Counted from the first letter of the stretch, positions 45,593-54,919 are shown. The stretch: 64,000 nucleotides of DNA from Palsa-504 sp963800415 (GCA_963800415.1 CAWDBS010000072.1:102607-166606), one strand, 5' to 3'. Made by a program: numbers and translations. Notes: generated by a model from the sequence alone, not told the origin.

Positions 45593-46165
45593 ATGGCCGT
45601 GACCCGGGCTGTACCGGCGGATGCGATGAGAGGGCGACGCAGCTTCGGGGACGATCATCTCGAGGCCGGCCGTGGGACGCCAGATCGGGGGCCCGCCCAG
45701 GACCAGATCGCCGAGATGGCCGGGCTGCTGCGCGACACGCGGGGCAGCATGCTCCTGGGCGGAAGCGTTCTGAGCGCGCTCACGATCGGCATCGCCGTGG
45801 AAGCAGCGTTCTCGCCCTCCGTACTGCGCCCCGGGCTGGGCGGCGCGGTGGCCGTCAGCCTGCTCGGCTGCGTGATCGTCTGCTGGCTCCGGGCGGCCGC
45901 GCTGCTGCTGCTGGCCCACCGGCCGGTACTGGACCAGCTCAACGACCACCGCTGGCGGACGGGCGCGCCGCTCGATCCCCGGGTGCACTGGCTGAGCATG
46001 CCGTCCATCGAGGACAGCGAGGCGGCCTGGACCTGGACGCGGGTGAACATGATGCTCAGCGCGGCCCGCGTCCGCCGGGAGCGGATCCACCTGGCCGACA
46101 CCTGGACATTCATCACCGTCGCGGGCTTCCTGATCTGGACCGCGGCGGTCCTTCTGGGCGCCTGA
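45593..46165 (+). CDS. Uncharacterised membrane protein
   Basis: 190 residues from ATG 45593, behind GGAGGCGAG. A 50-residue polar N-terminus is followed by two adjacent hydrophobic segments (MLLGGSVLSALTIGIAVEAAF and a GAVAVSLLGCVIVCWLRAAALLLLA stretch) and a third near the C-terminus (FITVAGFLIWTAAVLLGA), with a polar region of about 60 residues between them. No family recognised. It precedes the Crp-type regulator on the same strand, with about 130 bases between. Confidence 0.6.
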   Translation: MAVTRAVPADAMRGRRSFGDDHLEAGRGTPDRGPAQDQIAEMAGLLRDTRGSMLLGGSVLSALTIGIAVEAAFSPSVLRPGLGGAVAVSLLGCVIVCWLRAAALLLLAHRPVLDQLNDHRWRTGAPLDPRVHWLSMPSIEDSEAAWTWTRVNMMLSAARVRRERIHLADTWTFITVAGFLIWTAAVLLGA

Positions 46166-46293
46166 GGACGCGGGCGGCCTGGCGCCTCCCGCGCGTGTTA
46201 CCTGGGGGTTTGTCAACCGTCTCCGGATGGCTCATCGTAGAAGCAGCGTCGGCGCCAACTCGCTGGCCGGCATCGGAGTTCTCCTACGGTGGT

Positions 46294-46962
46294 ATGAACC
46301 TGCACGGGACGGGACCTGCCCAGGGCTTCTGGGCTCTGCTCACGGACGAGGAGCGGGCCGTCCTGTCCGGTCTCGGCCGGATCACCGTCTTCCCGCCTAG
46401 CGCGGTGATGTGCGTCGAAGGCGATCCGGCTACTCACGTGTTCGTGCTCCTGGACGGCTGGGTCAAGATCCTGGGCGTAACCAGCGACGGCCACGAGATG
46501 GTGCTGGCGCTGCGCGGTCACGGAGACACCGTCGGGGAGATGGCCGCAGAGACCGCCGGCTACCGGACCGCCACCGTCCAGGCCGTCGGCACGGTACGGG
46601 CCCTGATCGTGACGTATGCGACGTTCAGCTCGTTCCTCGACGCCCATGCGGGCGCGGACCGCGCCTACCGGCGGATGGTCACGCGGCGGTGGAACGACGC
46701 GGAGTCGATGCTGCGGACCCGGTCCGTGACCAGCGGCGCGCAGCGGCTGGCCGGGCTCTTGCTCGAGCTGGCGGACCGCGAGGCCGGCATGGCGATGACC
46801 TTGACCCAGGAGGAACTGGCCAGCCTGACCGGCGTCTCGCGGGCCACGGTGACGCGGGCCCTCAGCAACTGGCGGCGGCGCGGCGTCATCCGCACCGGCC
46901 AGCGGGACATCACCATCACCGACCTAGGGGCCTTGCGGAAGATCGCCGGGCAGCAGCCGTAG
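46294..46962 (+). CDS. Crp/Fnr family transcriptional regulator
   Basis: 222 residues from ATG 46294. The cyclic-nucleotide-binding-like domain (about 15-130) reads GFWALLTDEERAVLSGLGRITVFPPSAVMCVEGDPATHVFVLLDGWVKI, with HGDTVGEMAA at the phosphate-binding cassette position. The C-terminal HTH has LTQEELASLTGVSRATVTRALSNWRRRGVI. The canonical cAMP-binding arginine is not evident, so the effector is uncertain. Upstream in-frame starts near 46211 (TTG behind GGGGG) would add about 28 residues. Its 3' end overlaps the convergent MFS gene by 39 bases. Target genes unknown. Confidence 0.87.
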   Translation: MNLHGTGPAQGFWALLTDEERAVLSGLGRITVFPPSAVMCVEGDPATHVFVLLDGWVKILGVTSDGHEMVLALRGHGDTVGEMAAETAGYRTATVQAVGTVRALIVTYATFSSFLDAHAGADRAYRRMVTRRWNDAESMLRTRSVTSGAQRLAGLLLELADREAGMAMTLTQEELASLTGVSRATVTRALSNWRRRGVIRTGQRDITITDLGALRKIAGQQP

Positions 46963-48435
46963 CGGCCCGGAGGCTCTCGGCTCGGCCATCTCGAACATGG
47001 CGGCCGTGCGGGCCGCCGTGCCCAGCGCCCACTGGCTGGTCGTAACCAGGCCGAGCACGAAGACCACCCCGCCCATCGCGGCCAGCACGAGCCAGTCGGC
47101 ATGGCTGGCCGTCACGAACCCGGCCCGCAGCGGGCCGCCGTGCAGGTTCCCGGCCAGGATCGAGCCGGTGATGGCGATGCCGAGGCACTGGCCGATCTGG
47201 CGGCTGGTGGAAGCGATGCCCGAGGCCACGCCGGCCTGCGAGACCGGCATGCCGGACACCGCCGTGTACGTAATCGGCGCGTTCACCAGGCCGGCGCCGA
47301 TGCCGAACACGACGAACGCGACGGCCAGCGGCATCAGCCCCGAGGTCGCGGTCAGCCGGGACAGCAGCACGCCACCCGCGGCCAGCCCCAGGCCGGCCGC
47401 GAGCATCGGCAGCCGGGCGCCGCGGCGGGCCAGGATCCGGCTGGACACCACCGCGCCGAGCGCCATCATGATCGCCATCGGCAGCAGGTGCAGGCCCGCC
47501 TGCAGCGCGGACATGGCCCGCACGTCCTGCAGGTACAGCGTGGCCAGGAAGAGAAAGCCGCCGATGGCGGCAGTGGCGCTGATCGCGGTCAGCACCGAGC
47601 CCGCAAACGGTGCGCTGCGGAAGAACCTGGGGTCGAGCAGCGGCTCGGCGCGGTGCGCCTCGTAGGCCACGAACAGCGCGAGCGCCGCGACCGCCACCGC
47701 GAACAGGACCATGATCACGGGTGCGCGCCAGCCGAGCGCGGGTCCCTCGATGATCGCGTAGGTGAGCGAGCCGAGCATGACGATGATGAGCGCCTGACCG
47801 ACCGGGTCCGGCAGGCGCGGCCGCGGCGCCCGTGACTCCGGCACGAACCGCGCGGTCAGCGCGATCGCGGCCAGGCCGACCGGGATGTTGACGTAAAACG
47901 TGCCGCGCCAGCCGATGGAGTCGACGAGCAGGCCGCCGACGACCGGTCCCAGCGCCATAGACAGGCCGTACGCGCCGCCCCAGACGCCGATGGCCCGGGC
48001 CCGTTCGGCCTTGTCGGTGAACGTGTTGGTGATGATGGACATCGCCACCGGGTTGAGCATGGACCCGCCGATGGCCTGCAGCATGCGGAACGCGACCAGC
48101 CAGGCCAGGCCGGGCGCCACGCTGCACAGCCCGGAACCCACGGTGAAGGTGGCCAGGCCGATCTGGAAGACGCGGCGGCGGCCGACCCGGTCGGCGGTCG
48201 CGCCGGACAGCATCAGCAGGCTGGCGAGCACGAGCGCGTAGCCGTCGACGGTCCACTGCAACCCGGTGACCGAGGCGTGCAGATCCCGCCCGATGGCAGG
48301 CAGCGCGATGTTGACGATCGTACTGTCCAAGCCGACGATGAACAGGCTAGACGAGCAGATGACGAGCACCAGCAGACGGCGCCGGCGGCTGAGCTCTGGC
48401 AGCGGTATCACCCGGATTGGCTGGAGCGAGCGCAA
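46924..48435 (-). CDS. MFS transporter, EmrB/QacA-type DHA2 family (copy 1)
   Basis: 503 residues, 14 predicted membrane segments. Helix 1 LFIVGLDSTIVNIALPAIGRDL carries the DHA2 D1 motif, helix 2-3 loop GATADRVGRRRVFQIG is motif A, and MALGPVVGGLLVDSIGWRGTFYVNIPVG is the motif C region. Exports drugs or metabolites with protons. The TTG at 48435 gives the longest form; an in-frame GTG nine codons later (VIPLPELSRRRR) is also possible. Close paralogue of the next minus-strand gene, with shared ADRIGRR/ADRVGRR, ITNTFT and ERARAIGVW segments. Confidence 0.87.
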   Translation of the reverse strand: MRSLQPIRVIPLPELSRRRRLLVLVICSSSLFIVGLDSTIVNIALPAIGRDLHASVTGLQWTVDGYALVLASLLMLSGATADRVGRRRVFQIGLATFTVGSGLCSVAPGLAWLVAFRMLQAIGGSMLNPVAMSIITNTFTDKAERARAIGVWGGAYGLSMALGPVVGGLLVDSIGWRGTFYVNIPVGLAAIALTARFVPESRAPRPRLPDPVGQALIIVMLGSLTYAIIEGPALGWRAPVIMVLFAVAVAALALFVAYEAHRAEPLLDPRFFRSAPFAGSVLTAISATAAIGGFLFLATLYLQDVRAMSALQAGLHLLPMAIMMALGAVVSSRILARRGARLPMLAAGLGLAAGGVLLSRLTATSGLMPLAVAFVVFGIGAGLVNAPITYTAVSGMPVSQAGVASGIASTSRQIGQCLGIAITGSILAGNLHGGPLRAGFVTASHADWLVLAAMGGVVFVLGLVTTSQWALGTAARTAAMFEMAEPRASGPLRLLPGDLPQGP

Positions 48436-48581
48436 TTGCGTCTCTACAACTAACTATTTGGGCGGAGGGTGAGACGCAAGGCCGGGCCGCTGAGATTTTC
48501 GTCACCGCCGGTAAGCGATGTCACGCCATCCTGTGCGCCCTGATCGAGGGCGCGTGACCGGCGGCCTCACCGCGGGCTCGG

Positions 48582-49979
48582 TCAAGTGCGGAGGTCTGCC
48601 GGGCCGGGGTGATCAGCCAGCCGATACGCGGTCGCCTTGGCCCATTTCGTCGTGCAGACCAGGCCGAGCAGGAGCACGACGTAGCCGCAGCCCGCGAGGA
48701 TCCACCAGCCCGCGTGGGCGGCCCGGACGAAGCCCGTCTGCATCGAACCGCGCATGCTGGCCGCCAGGACCGAGCCCACGATGGCCACGCCCAGTGACTG
48801 GCCGAGCTGGCGGCTGGAGGAGTTCATGCCGGAGGCCATGCCCGCTTGGGTCTTGGGCACTCCGGACATCACCCCGTTGGTGATCGGCGAGCTCACCATG
48901 CCGGCCCCGATCCCGAACAGGGCGTAGGTGATGATCAGGTAGGGGTCCTCGGTCGTGCCGGTCAGCCGGGATAGCGCGGCGCTGCTGATGGTCAGCGCGG
49001 CCCCGGCGATGACCAGGGGAATCCGCGGGCCCCGTTTGGCCACCATCCGGCCGGCCAGCGGGGCGCACAGCGCCATGACCACGGGCATCGGCAGGATCGT
49101 CAGGCCGGCCTGCAACGCGGACAGGCCCCGCACGTCCTGCAGGTACAGGGTGGAAAGGAACAGGAAGCCGGCCATCGCGGCGATCGCGCAGACGGCGCTG
49201 AGGTTGGCCCCCGCAAACGGCACGCTGCGGAAGAACCGCAGGTCGACCATGGGCTCCGCGCGGCGGGGCTCGTAGGCGAGCAGCACCGCGAGCGCGGCCA
49301 CCGACAGCGCGAAGAAGCCGAAGATCTTCGGAGAGTACCAGCCGAGCCCGGGGCCCTCGATGATCGCGTAGGCGAGCGAGCCGAGCATGACGATGATGAG
49401 GAACTGGCCCACCGGGTCGGCGCGGCGAGACCGCGGCGCCCGGGAGTCCGGGACGAACAGCGCGGTCAGCGAGATGGCCGCCAGGCCGACCGGGATGTTC
49501 GCCCAGAAGATGCCACGCCAGCCGACCGTCCCGACCAGCACGCCGCCGAGCACCGGGCCGAGCGCCATCGACAGGCCGAACACGCCGTCCCAGACGCCGA
49601 TGGCGCGGGCGCGTTCGGCCCGGCCGGTGAACGTGTTCGTGATGATGCCGAGCGCCGCGGGATTGAGCATCGAGCCGCCGACGCCCTGCAGGATCCGGAA
49701 GCCGATCAGCCAGCCGAGACCGGGCGCCAGGCTGCACATCCACGAGCCGAGGGTGAACAGCGAGAGGCCGACCTGGAAGATCGTCCGGCGCCCGATCCGG
49801 TCGGCGATGGCTCCGGCGAATATCAGCAGCGCGGCCAGCACGATCGTGTAGGAGGCGACCGTCCACTGCAGCCCGGAGACCCCGGCGTGCAGGTCGTGGC
49901 CGATAGCCGGCAGTCCCACGTTCACGATCGTGTTGTCCAGGCCCACCATGAACAGGCTCATGCAGCACACGCCGAGCAT
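48582..49979 (-). CDS. MFS transporter, EmrB/QacA-type DHA2 family (copy 2)
   Basis: 465 residues from ATG 49979, the only usable in-frame start; the open frame extends upstream to about 50085 but has no ATG/GTG/TTG, so the cytoplasmic N-terminus may be shortened or the real start lost. LFMVGLDNTIVNVGLPAIGHDLHAG and GAIADRIGRRTIFQVGLSLFTLG match its neighbour at 46924 almost residue for residue, as does ARAIGVWDGVFGLSMALGPVLGG. Fourteen membrane segments. Tandem duplication with the previous gene is clear; 146 bases separate them and both read the same way. Confidence 0.85.
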   Translation of the reverse strand: MLGVCCMSLFMVGLDNTIVNVGLPAIGHDLHAGVSGLQWTVASYTIVLAALLIFAGAIADRIGRRTIFQVGLSLFTLGSWMCSLAPGLGWLIGFRILQGVGGSMLNPAALGIITNTFTGRAERARAIGVWDGVFGLSMALGPVLGGVLVGTVGWRGIFWANIPVGLAAISLTALFVPDSRAPRSRRADPVGQFLIIVMLGSLAYAIIEGPGLGWYSPKIFGFFALSVAALAVLLAYEPRRAEPMVDLRFFRSVPFAGANLSAVCAIAAMAGFLFLSTLYLQDVRGLSALQAGLTILPMPVVMALCAPLAGRMVAKRGPRIPLVIAGAALTISSAALSRLTGTTEDPYLIITYALFGIGAGMVSSPITNGVMSGVPKTQAGMASGMNSSSRQLGQSLGVAIVGSVLAASMRGSMQTGFVRAAHAGWWILAGCGYVVLLLGLVCTTKWAKATAYRLADHPGPADLRT

Positions 49980-50544
49980 GAGGGCGCGGCGTCCGCGGCT
50001 GGCGACGACCTGCCCGTTCCCCGTGCTGGCACCGGCGCCGGAGGCTGCCTCGGGTCCCGGGACGGATGAGGAGATGAATCGGTGCTATGGGGTCCCAGGA
50101 CGGATACCGGCATCCGTTCTGGTAGCCGAGCAGGCACGTTGAGTGACCTCCGATGAGTGGACTTCGCTGGTGCCTGCATCGTGCGAACCCCTCGGGTCGT
50201 ACTCGCCGCGGACGAGTACTGCCTACTTAATTACACGTCCGGCGCTGGACCGTGGTTCGGGCTCATCGTGGATGAACCTGACCAGATGATCGGGAGCTTG
50301 TCGATCCCGTAGATGCCCTCGACCCCGCTGCCGTAGCTGCGGCGGCCCGTCCAAGCGGCAGGTCAAGTTCGGACACAAGGTTCATAACAGATATGACGGT
50401 ACACCGCTGCACCATGTAGTCAAGTGGTCACGTTTAGCATTTCCGCGCCGGTTCGCCCTGCATGATCTGCGTCCGCAGTCTAGATTTGCTAGCTAGCGGG
50501 CTGTTGTCCAAGGTAACAACGTGCCGAGGGGGGAGGGGAATGCC
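49980..50544. other. Intergenic region, no confident gene
   Basis: About 560 bases between the MFS gene and the next plus-strand gene. Composition is mixed, with AT-richer patches near 50220 and 50390. A minus-strand frame around 50230-50360 reads EGIYGIDKLPI and could be a coding remnant, but no family assignment is possible. GGGAGGGG at 50530 is the ribosome binding site of the next gene. Confidence 0.35.
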
Positions 50545-51132
50545 ATGAGCCGCAGGCTTCTACAGCTGGTCATACCAGTGACTCCGGAGCGCAGGATGTT
50601 CCGGATTCACGACCCGTCTGTCGACCCGGACGCCCCGGGTGGTCCGCTGGCCCCGGTAGGCGCGCTGATCAGCACCAACCGCGAGCAACTCTGGGTCGGC
50701 AGCCTGCAGGAGGACATCGACGTCCGGCTCGTCCTCGAGGAGTGGGACGAGACGCCGCCGCCGTGCGGCGACGCCTGGGACGAAGAGGCCAAGGGCACCA
50801 TCTACCTGCGTGGCCAGCTCAGCATCAGCATGGGCCTGGCCGGTACCGCGGTCCGCGGCCTGCGTCTCGCGGGCGGGGTCGGCGACTATTCGGTCCGCGT
50901 CTACGCCGGCAACCGCGATCAGGTGACCCGCCGCTACGCGCAGCTCTTCGACCGGCACCGCAACCCGCTCAGCGACGAGTTCCAGCAGGAGAAGAAGACC
51001 CTCGAGGGCCTCGAACGCTATCTCGTCCAGATGTGGCGCGGATCGTTAGCGGCGCACGCCGGTAGCTGCCGGCCCGGCGATGAAGACGGCTACGGGCCGG
51101 CCAGCGGCAACGAGGAGTGGTCCGCCGCCTGA
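50545..51132 (+). CDS. Hypothetical protein
   Basis: 195 residues from ATG 50545, behind GGGAGGGG; an upstream GTG at 50521 would add eight codons. Soluble and mixed in composition: MSRRLLQLVIPVTPERRMFRI, LWVGSLQEDIDVRLVLEEW, GDYSVRVYAGNRDQVTRRYAQL and an acidic C-terminus. No motif, signal peptide or membrane span that I recognise. The ordered alternation of hydrophobic strands suggests a folded beta-rich domain. It overlaps the 3' end of the convergent DUF3040 gene by about 40 bases. Confidence 0.55.
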   Translation: MSRRLLQLVIPVTPERRMFRIHDPSVDPDAPGGPLAPVGALISTNREQLWVGSLQEDIDVRLVLEEWDETPPPCGDAWDEEAKGTIYLRGQLSISMGLAGTAVRGLRLAGGVGDYSVRVYAGNRDQVTRRYAQLFDRHRNPLSDEFQQEKKTLEGLERYLVQMWRGSLAAHAGSCRPGDEDGYGPASGNEEWSAA

Positions 51133-51557
51133 GCCCCGGCTGGCTGCGTCCGGCCGGGGCCCGCGGTCGGGCTGGCTGAGGGCGTCGCTGGCTTGGCCTG
51201 GGACGTGACGCTGGCCGCCGCGTTCGTGCTGGCGGACGGGGGCGGGGCGCTCCGCGCCTGGTCACCAGTTCCGGTGGCCGTGATCGCCGCCTTGCCCGTG
51301 GTTCCCACGCCCGGCGTGACGGCCGTCCGTGCGCCATGCGCGCGAAACGGGATCATCGCGTAGACCATCAGCGAGACCATCGCGACGAGCAGGACCGTGA
51401 ACAGCGAGCCGATGATGCGCGCCCGGGGCGTGCGCAAGACGCGGGCCGGTCCGGGGCGCCGGAATGCCGTCAGGCAGGTGGCAAGCCCAGGATCGTCAGC
51501 CGCGAGCCGCCGCTCGATCTCGGCGAGCGCGCGCTGCTCGTCCATCGACAGCGCCAT
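51090..51557 (-). CDS. DUF3040 family membrane protein
   Basis: 155 residues from ATG 51557, behind GGAGG. N-terminal MALSMDEQRALAEIERRLAADDPGLATCL is the DUF3040 signature, followed by one membrane segment, IIGSLFTVLLVAMVSLMVYAMI (about 48-69). A Ser/Thr/Ala/Pro-rich tail of about 80 residues would lie outside. DUF3040 proteins are common small actinobacterial membrane proteins without assigned function; they usually have two spans, so the long low-complexity tail here is a variation. Confidence 0.85.
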   Translation of the reverse strand: MALSMDEQRALAEIERRLAADDPGLATCLTAFRRPGPARVLRTPRARIIGSLFTVLLVAMVSLMVYAMIPFRAHGARTAVTPGVGTTGKAAITATGTGDQARSAPPPSASTNAAASVTSQAKPATPSASPTAGPGRTQPAGAQAADHSSLPLAGP

Positions 51558-51817
51558 TCAGTAACCTCCGCGTCGTGCACCGGGTGGATACCCTCTCACT
51601 ATCTCTCAGGAACCGGTCTTTATCCAATTGTTCTGGCGTTGTACTTCGCCTGTTTTTCGTGATGAGCGGCCTCGGCCCGCTCCGTCACCCAACGCCCGCT
51701 CAGGCGCACGCTACGCCACCCCGCCCTGCGGGCCCGGCCGCGGCAGGTTGAATACTGACGGCGAGCCGGACGCCGGCAAGCTTGCTATCATCGAACAGTC
51801 ATTCTATCGTGTCGGGT

Positions 51818-52992
51818 ATGCGCTGGGACAATCTGCGGCTCGACGAGCCGCCGGAGACCGGAGACGGCGAGGACCTGTTCACCGCGGCCCGGGACCGCGC
51901 GCTCCCGCTGATCGAGCGCGGCGCGGTCGCCCGCACCTTCGACACGCCGGGCTTCCGCGGCATGACCTTCTTCGAGGTGCAGGCCAAGTCCATCGTCAAC
52001 CGCGTACCCGAGGCATCCAGGATGCCGTTCCGCTGGACCATCAACCCCTACCGCGGCTGCCAGCATGCATGTATCTGTTCTCCTTTTCTCACAACTGCTT
52101 CGCCAGGAACTCGCACACCTACCTGGACCTCGACGCGGGCGCGGACTTCAACACCAAGGTGGTCGTCAAGGTAAACGCGCCCGAGCTGGTGCGCAAGAAG
52201 ATGGCCTCGCCGAGCTGGGGGGGCGAGCACGTCGCGATGGGCACCAACGTGGACTGCTACCAGCGAGCTGAGGGCCGCTACCAGCTGATGCCCGGCATCA
52301 TCAGCGGGCTCAGGGACGCCGCCAACCCGTTCTCCATCCTGACCAAGGGCACGCTGATCCTCAGGGACATCGAGCTGCTCGCCGAGGCGGCCGACGTCAC
52401 CGAGGTGGGGCTCAACGTCTCCGCGGGCTTTGTCGACAAAGACCTCTGGCGATCAATCGAGCCGGGTACCCCCGCACCCGGGCGGCGGCTCGAGGCGTGC
52501 GCGACGCTGAACGAGCGCGGGCTGCGCTGCGGCGTGCTCATGGGCCCGGTGGTGCCGTTCCTGTCCGACTCCCCCGCCCAGCTCGACGCGACCGTCAGGC
52601 AGATCGCGGCGGCCGGCGCCCGGCACGTCATGCCCATCGTGCTGCACCTGCGCCCGGGCACGCGCGAGTGGTTCTTCACCTGGCTGCGGGCCAAGCACCC
52701 GAAGCTGGTCCAGGCTTACCTGGACCTGTACGGCCGCGGCGCCTACGCCCCGAAGGCCTACCAGAACCGGATCGCCGGCCAGGTCCGCGAGCTCGCCGAG
52801 AAATACGGAATCAGCCGGCCCAGGCCCGGCTTCGGCCACGGCACGCTGCCCCGGCGATCCGCCACCGCCGACCGCCAGGAAACCGTGCCCCAGCCCCAGG
52901 CACTAAGGGCGCAGGAACCGCCGCAAGCCCCCGAGGTCCCCGGACCGCGCAGGGGCTCCCCCGCACCCCCCGAGCAGCTCACCTTGCTCTAG
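51818..52992 (+). pseudogene. Rv2578c-like radical SAM protein with 17-bp insertion in the cluster motif
   Basis: ATG 51818 opens MRWDNLRLDEPPETG and continues TPGFRGMTFFEVQAKSIVNRVPEASRMPF and INPYRGCQHACI. The CxxxCxxC motif that binds the radical SAM 4Fe-4S cluster should then read CQHACIYC. Instead, 17 bases (52077-52093, GTTCTCCTTTTCTCACA) split the tyrosine codon. Removing exactly these bases restores CQHACIYCFARNSHTYLDLD and the remaining 300 codons, LRPGTREWFFTWLR and a Pro-rich tail included. As written, the first frame ends near 52174 and the protein cannot form its cluster. Family members resemble spore photoproduct lyase-type radical SAM proteins. Confidence 0.8.
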
Positions 52993-53015
52993 GCAGCACT
53001 GCTCTAGGCAGCACT
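52986..53015. repeat. 15-bp tandem duplication across a stop codon
   Basis: GCTCTAGGCAGCACT occurs twice without spacer, 52986-53000 and 53001-53015. The first copy contains the TAG stop of the radical SAM gene. Confidence 0.9.
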
Positions 53016-53152
53016 CCGGGGTCAGCCGAACGAGCACAGCGCAGTAGCCAACCCGGAAAGCGAGGCAGTAACGGGCGGCACCTAGAATATGGGGTCGTGG
53101 CGGGTGACCAGGTGACACAGACGGCGCACGGGACTCAGATGGCAGAGCGCGG

Positions 53153-54465
53153 GTGCTGAGCCGTCAGGAGCTCTACGGGTCCGGGCGGTTGCTCGTCCGC
53201 AGCGTCGCCGTCCCCGACCCAGGGGACCTGCTCGAGCGCATCCCCCAGCCGGACGCGGTCGCCTGGGTGCATCACGGGGCCGGACTGGTCGGCTGGGGCG
53301 AGGCGGTCAGGGTCACCCTTCCGGCCGGGGAGGACAGGTTCACCGCCGGGGAGAAGTGGCTTCGCTCGGTGTTCGACGCCGCCGACGTCGACGATCAGGT
53401 CCGGGTGCGCGGCTCGGGCCCGGTCGCGTTCGGCACCTTCACCTTCGACGCGTCATCGGACGGGTCCGTCCTGATCGTGCCGCGCGTAGTACTCGGCCGG
53501 GACGGCCGCGGCCAGGCCTGGCTCACCAGTGTCAGCCGTGCTAGCCGGGGAGACGCCCCCCCCATCCCCCCCCGATCCTGGGGGGGCTACCCGCCCCCCC
53601 AGACCTCCCTGGGGGGGACAGGTCCCCCCAGCCTCCCGTTGCCCGGTTGCGCTGGAAGGAGGGCAGCTTGCCCGGGCCGCGCTGGGAGGAGGCGGTGGCC
53701 GAGGCGGTCGCCGCGATCAAGGCGGGCGGCCTGCACAAGGTGGTGCTCGCCCGCGACGTTTTCGCCACCGCCGCCGCGCCCATCGACGCGCGGCCCCTGC
53801 TGCAAAGGCTGGCCGGCCGCTATCCGGACTGCTTCACGTTCGCCTGCGACGGCATGATCGGCGCGACCCCTGAACTGCTCGTCAGCCGGGTCGGCCTCCA
53901 GGTCAGCGCGCTGGTCCTCGGCGGGACGCTGCCCCGCGGCGCCGACTCAGCGGAAGACCTGGCCCTCGGCGAGGAACTGCTGGCCTCGGCCAAGAACCAT
54001 GAGGAACACGCTTATGCGGTCGCCTCGATACGCGAGGCGCTCGAGCCGCTGTGCCAGACGCTCGACGTCGACGGCCGTCCGGCGCTGCTGAAGTTCCCGA
54101 ACCTGCAGCACCTCGGCACCCACGTCCGCGGCACGCTGGCCGACGGAGGGACACTGAAATCGGCCCTGGCCCTGGCCGCGGCCATGCACCCGCCGGCCGC
54201 CGTCTGCGGCACCCCGACCGGGGCCGCGCTCGAGCTCATCCGCGATCTGGAGCACATGGACCGGGAGCGGTACGCCGGCCCGGTCGGCTGGGTAGACGCC
54301 GACGGGAACGGCGAGTGGGGCATCGCGATCCGGTGTGCCCAGATCTCCGGGCGCACCGCCCGCCTGTTCGCCGGGTGCGGCATCGTGGCGGGCTCCGAGC
54401 CGGCCGCCGAACTCGCGGAAACTCTGGTGAAGCTCCAGCCCATGCGCGGCGCGCTGGAAGGCTGA
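53153..54465 (+). CDS. menF: Isochorismate synthase, interrupted by a G/C homopolymer array
   Basis: GTG 53153 opens LSRQELYGSGRLLVRSVAVPDPGDLLE. The N-terminal half continues through PVAFGTFTFDASSDGSVLIVP and WLTSVSRA. The C-terminal chorismate-binding half is one frame over: GSLPGPRWEEAVAEAVAAIKAG, LHKVVLARDVFAT, FACDGMIGATPELLVSRVG, LGGTLPRGADSAEDL, HEEHAYAVASIREAL, PPAAVCGTPTGAALELI and GWVDADGNGEWGIAIR. The switch happens inside 53545-53640, where runs of seven or eight C or G alternate. Family enzymes convert chorismate to isochorismate for menaquinone (MenF) or siderophores (EntC); with no siderophore genes nearby, menaquinone is likelier. Confidence 0.82.
53556..53631. repeat. Array of C/G homopolymers forming two strong hairpins inside menF
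   Basis: Runs of C8 (53556), C8 (53566), G7 (53580), C7 (53594), G7 (53611) and C6 (53624). CTGGGGGGG pairs with CCCCCCCAG across a 7-base loop (53578-53602), and a second CTGGGGGG/CCCCCCAG hairpin lies at 53609-53631. A slippage-prone element between the two halves of the gene. Confidence 0.9.
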
Positions 54466-54658
54466 GGCAGGCACCGGCATCCGTTCGGATCAACGACCTT
54501 CGACCTTATCGACCTAACGGCCGGGCTGGCCGCGTTGGTGACCGGACCTCGCCCGGTGGCGACCGCGATAAGAGAACTCTTAATCTGCTGTCGCCCGGGC
54601 AGCCACCGGCGCATACAGTCGGTAGGAGACGAGCGTCCCGTCCAGGAGGGTGTCAGCA

Positions 54659-54916
54659 ATGAGCGGCAACACCAAAGAAGCCCTCGAGGTGCTCCGCGAG
54701 GTGTGGAGCGCTCAGGGGCAGTCCGCCGAAGACGTCGAGGAAGCCTGCGGCACCACGAAGTCCTGCAAGCGGATGACCGACGTGGGCTTCGACGGCCTGG
54801 CCGAGGAGACCGACGGCGACCTGCGCCTCGCCTGGCGGACCCAGCTGGCGCGCGAGGGGAAACTGAACCCGGGCGCCGGCAGCGTGCGGGACCTGGTCCT
54901 CGGGCCCGAGTCCTAG
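54659..54916 (+). CDS. Small hypothetical protein upstream of coxD-type gene
   Basis: 85 residues from ATG 54659, behind AGGAGG. Acidic and helical: NTKEALEVLREVWSAQGQSAEDVEEACG, then KRMTDVGFDGLAEETDGDLRLAWRTQL and an LVLGPES end. No family recognised, no membrane span. The stop lies four bases before the MoxR ATPase start and the frame spacing is operonic, so it may act with the AAA+/VWA pair that follows. An in-frame GTG at 54650 is a possible alternative start. Confidence 0.65.
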   Translation: MSGNTKEALEVLREVWSAQGQSAEDVEEACGTTKSCKRMTDVGFDGLAEETDGDLRLAWRTQLAREGKLNPGAGSVRDLVLGPES

Positions 54917-54919
54917 CGG

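Noticed and set aside
50230..50360. Possible minus-strand coding remnant (EGIYGIDKLPI)
   Set aside because: Too short, no start, no ribosome site and no family I can name.
51792..51810. CGAAC-like half site resembling an actinobacterial LexA box upstream of the radical SAM gene
   Set aside because: Only one half matches the CGAAC-N4-GTTCG consensus; the other half is degenerate.
52077..52093. The 17-bp insert as an intron or programmed bypass element
   Set aside because: Far too short for a self-splicing intron, and no flanking take-off/landing repeat suggesting translational bypass.
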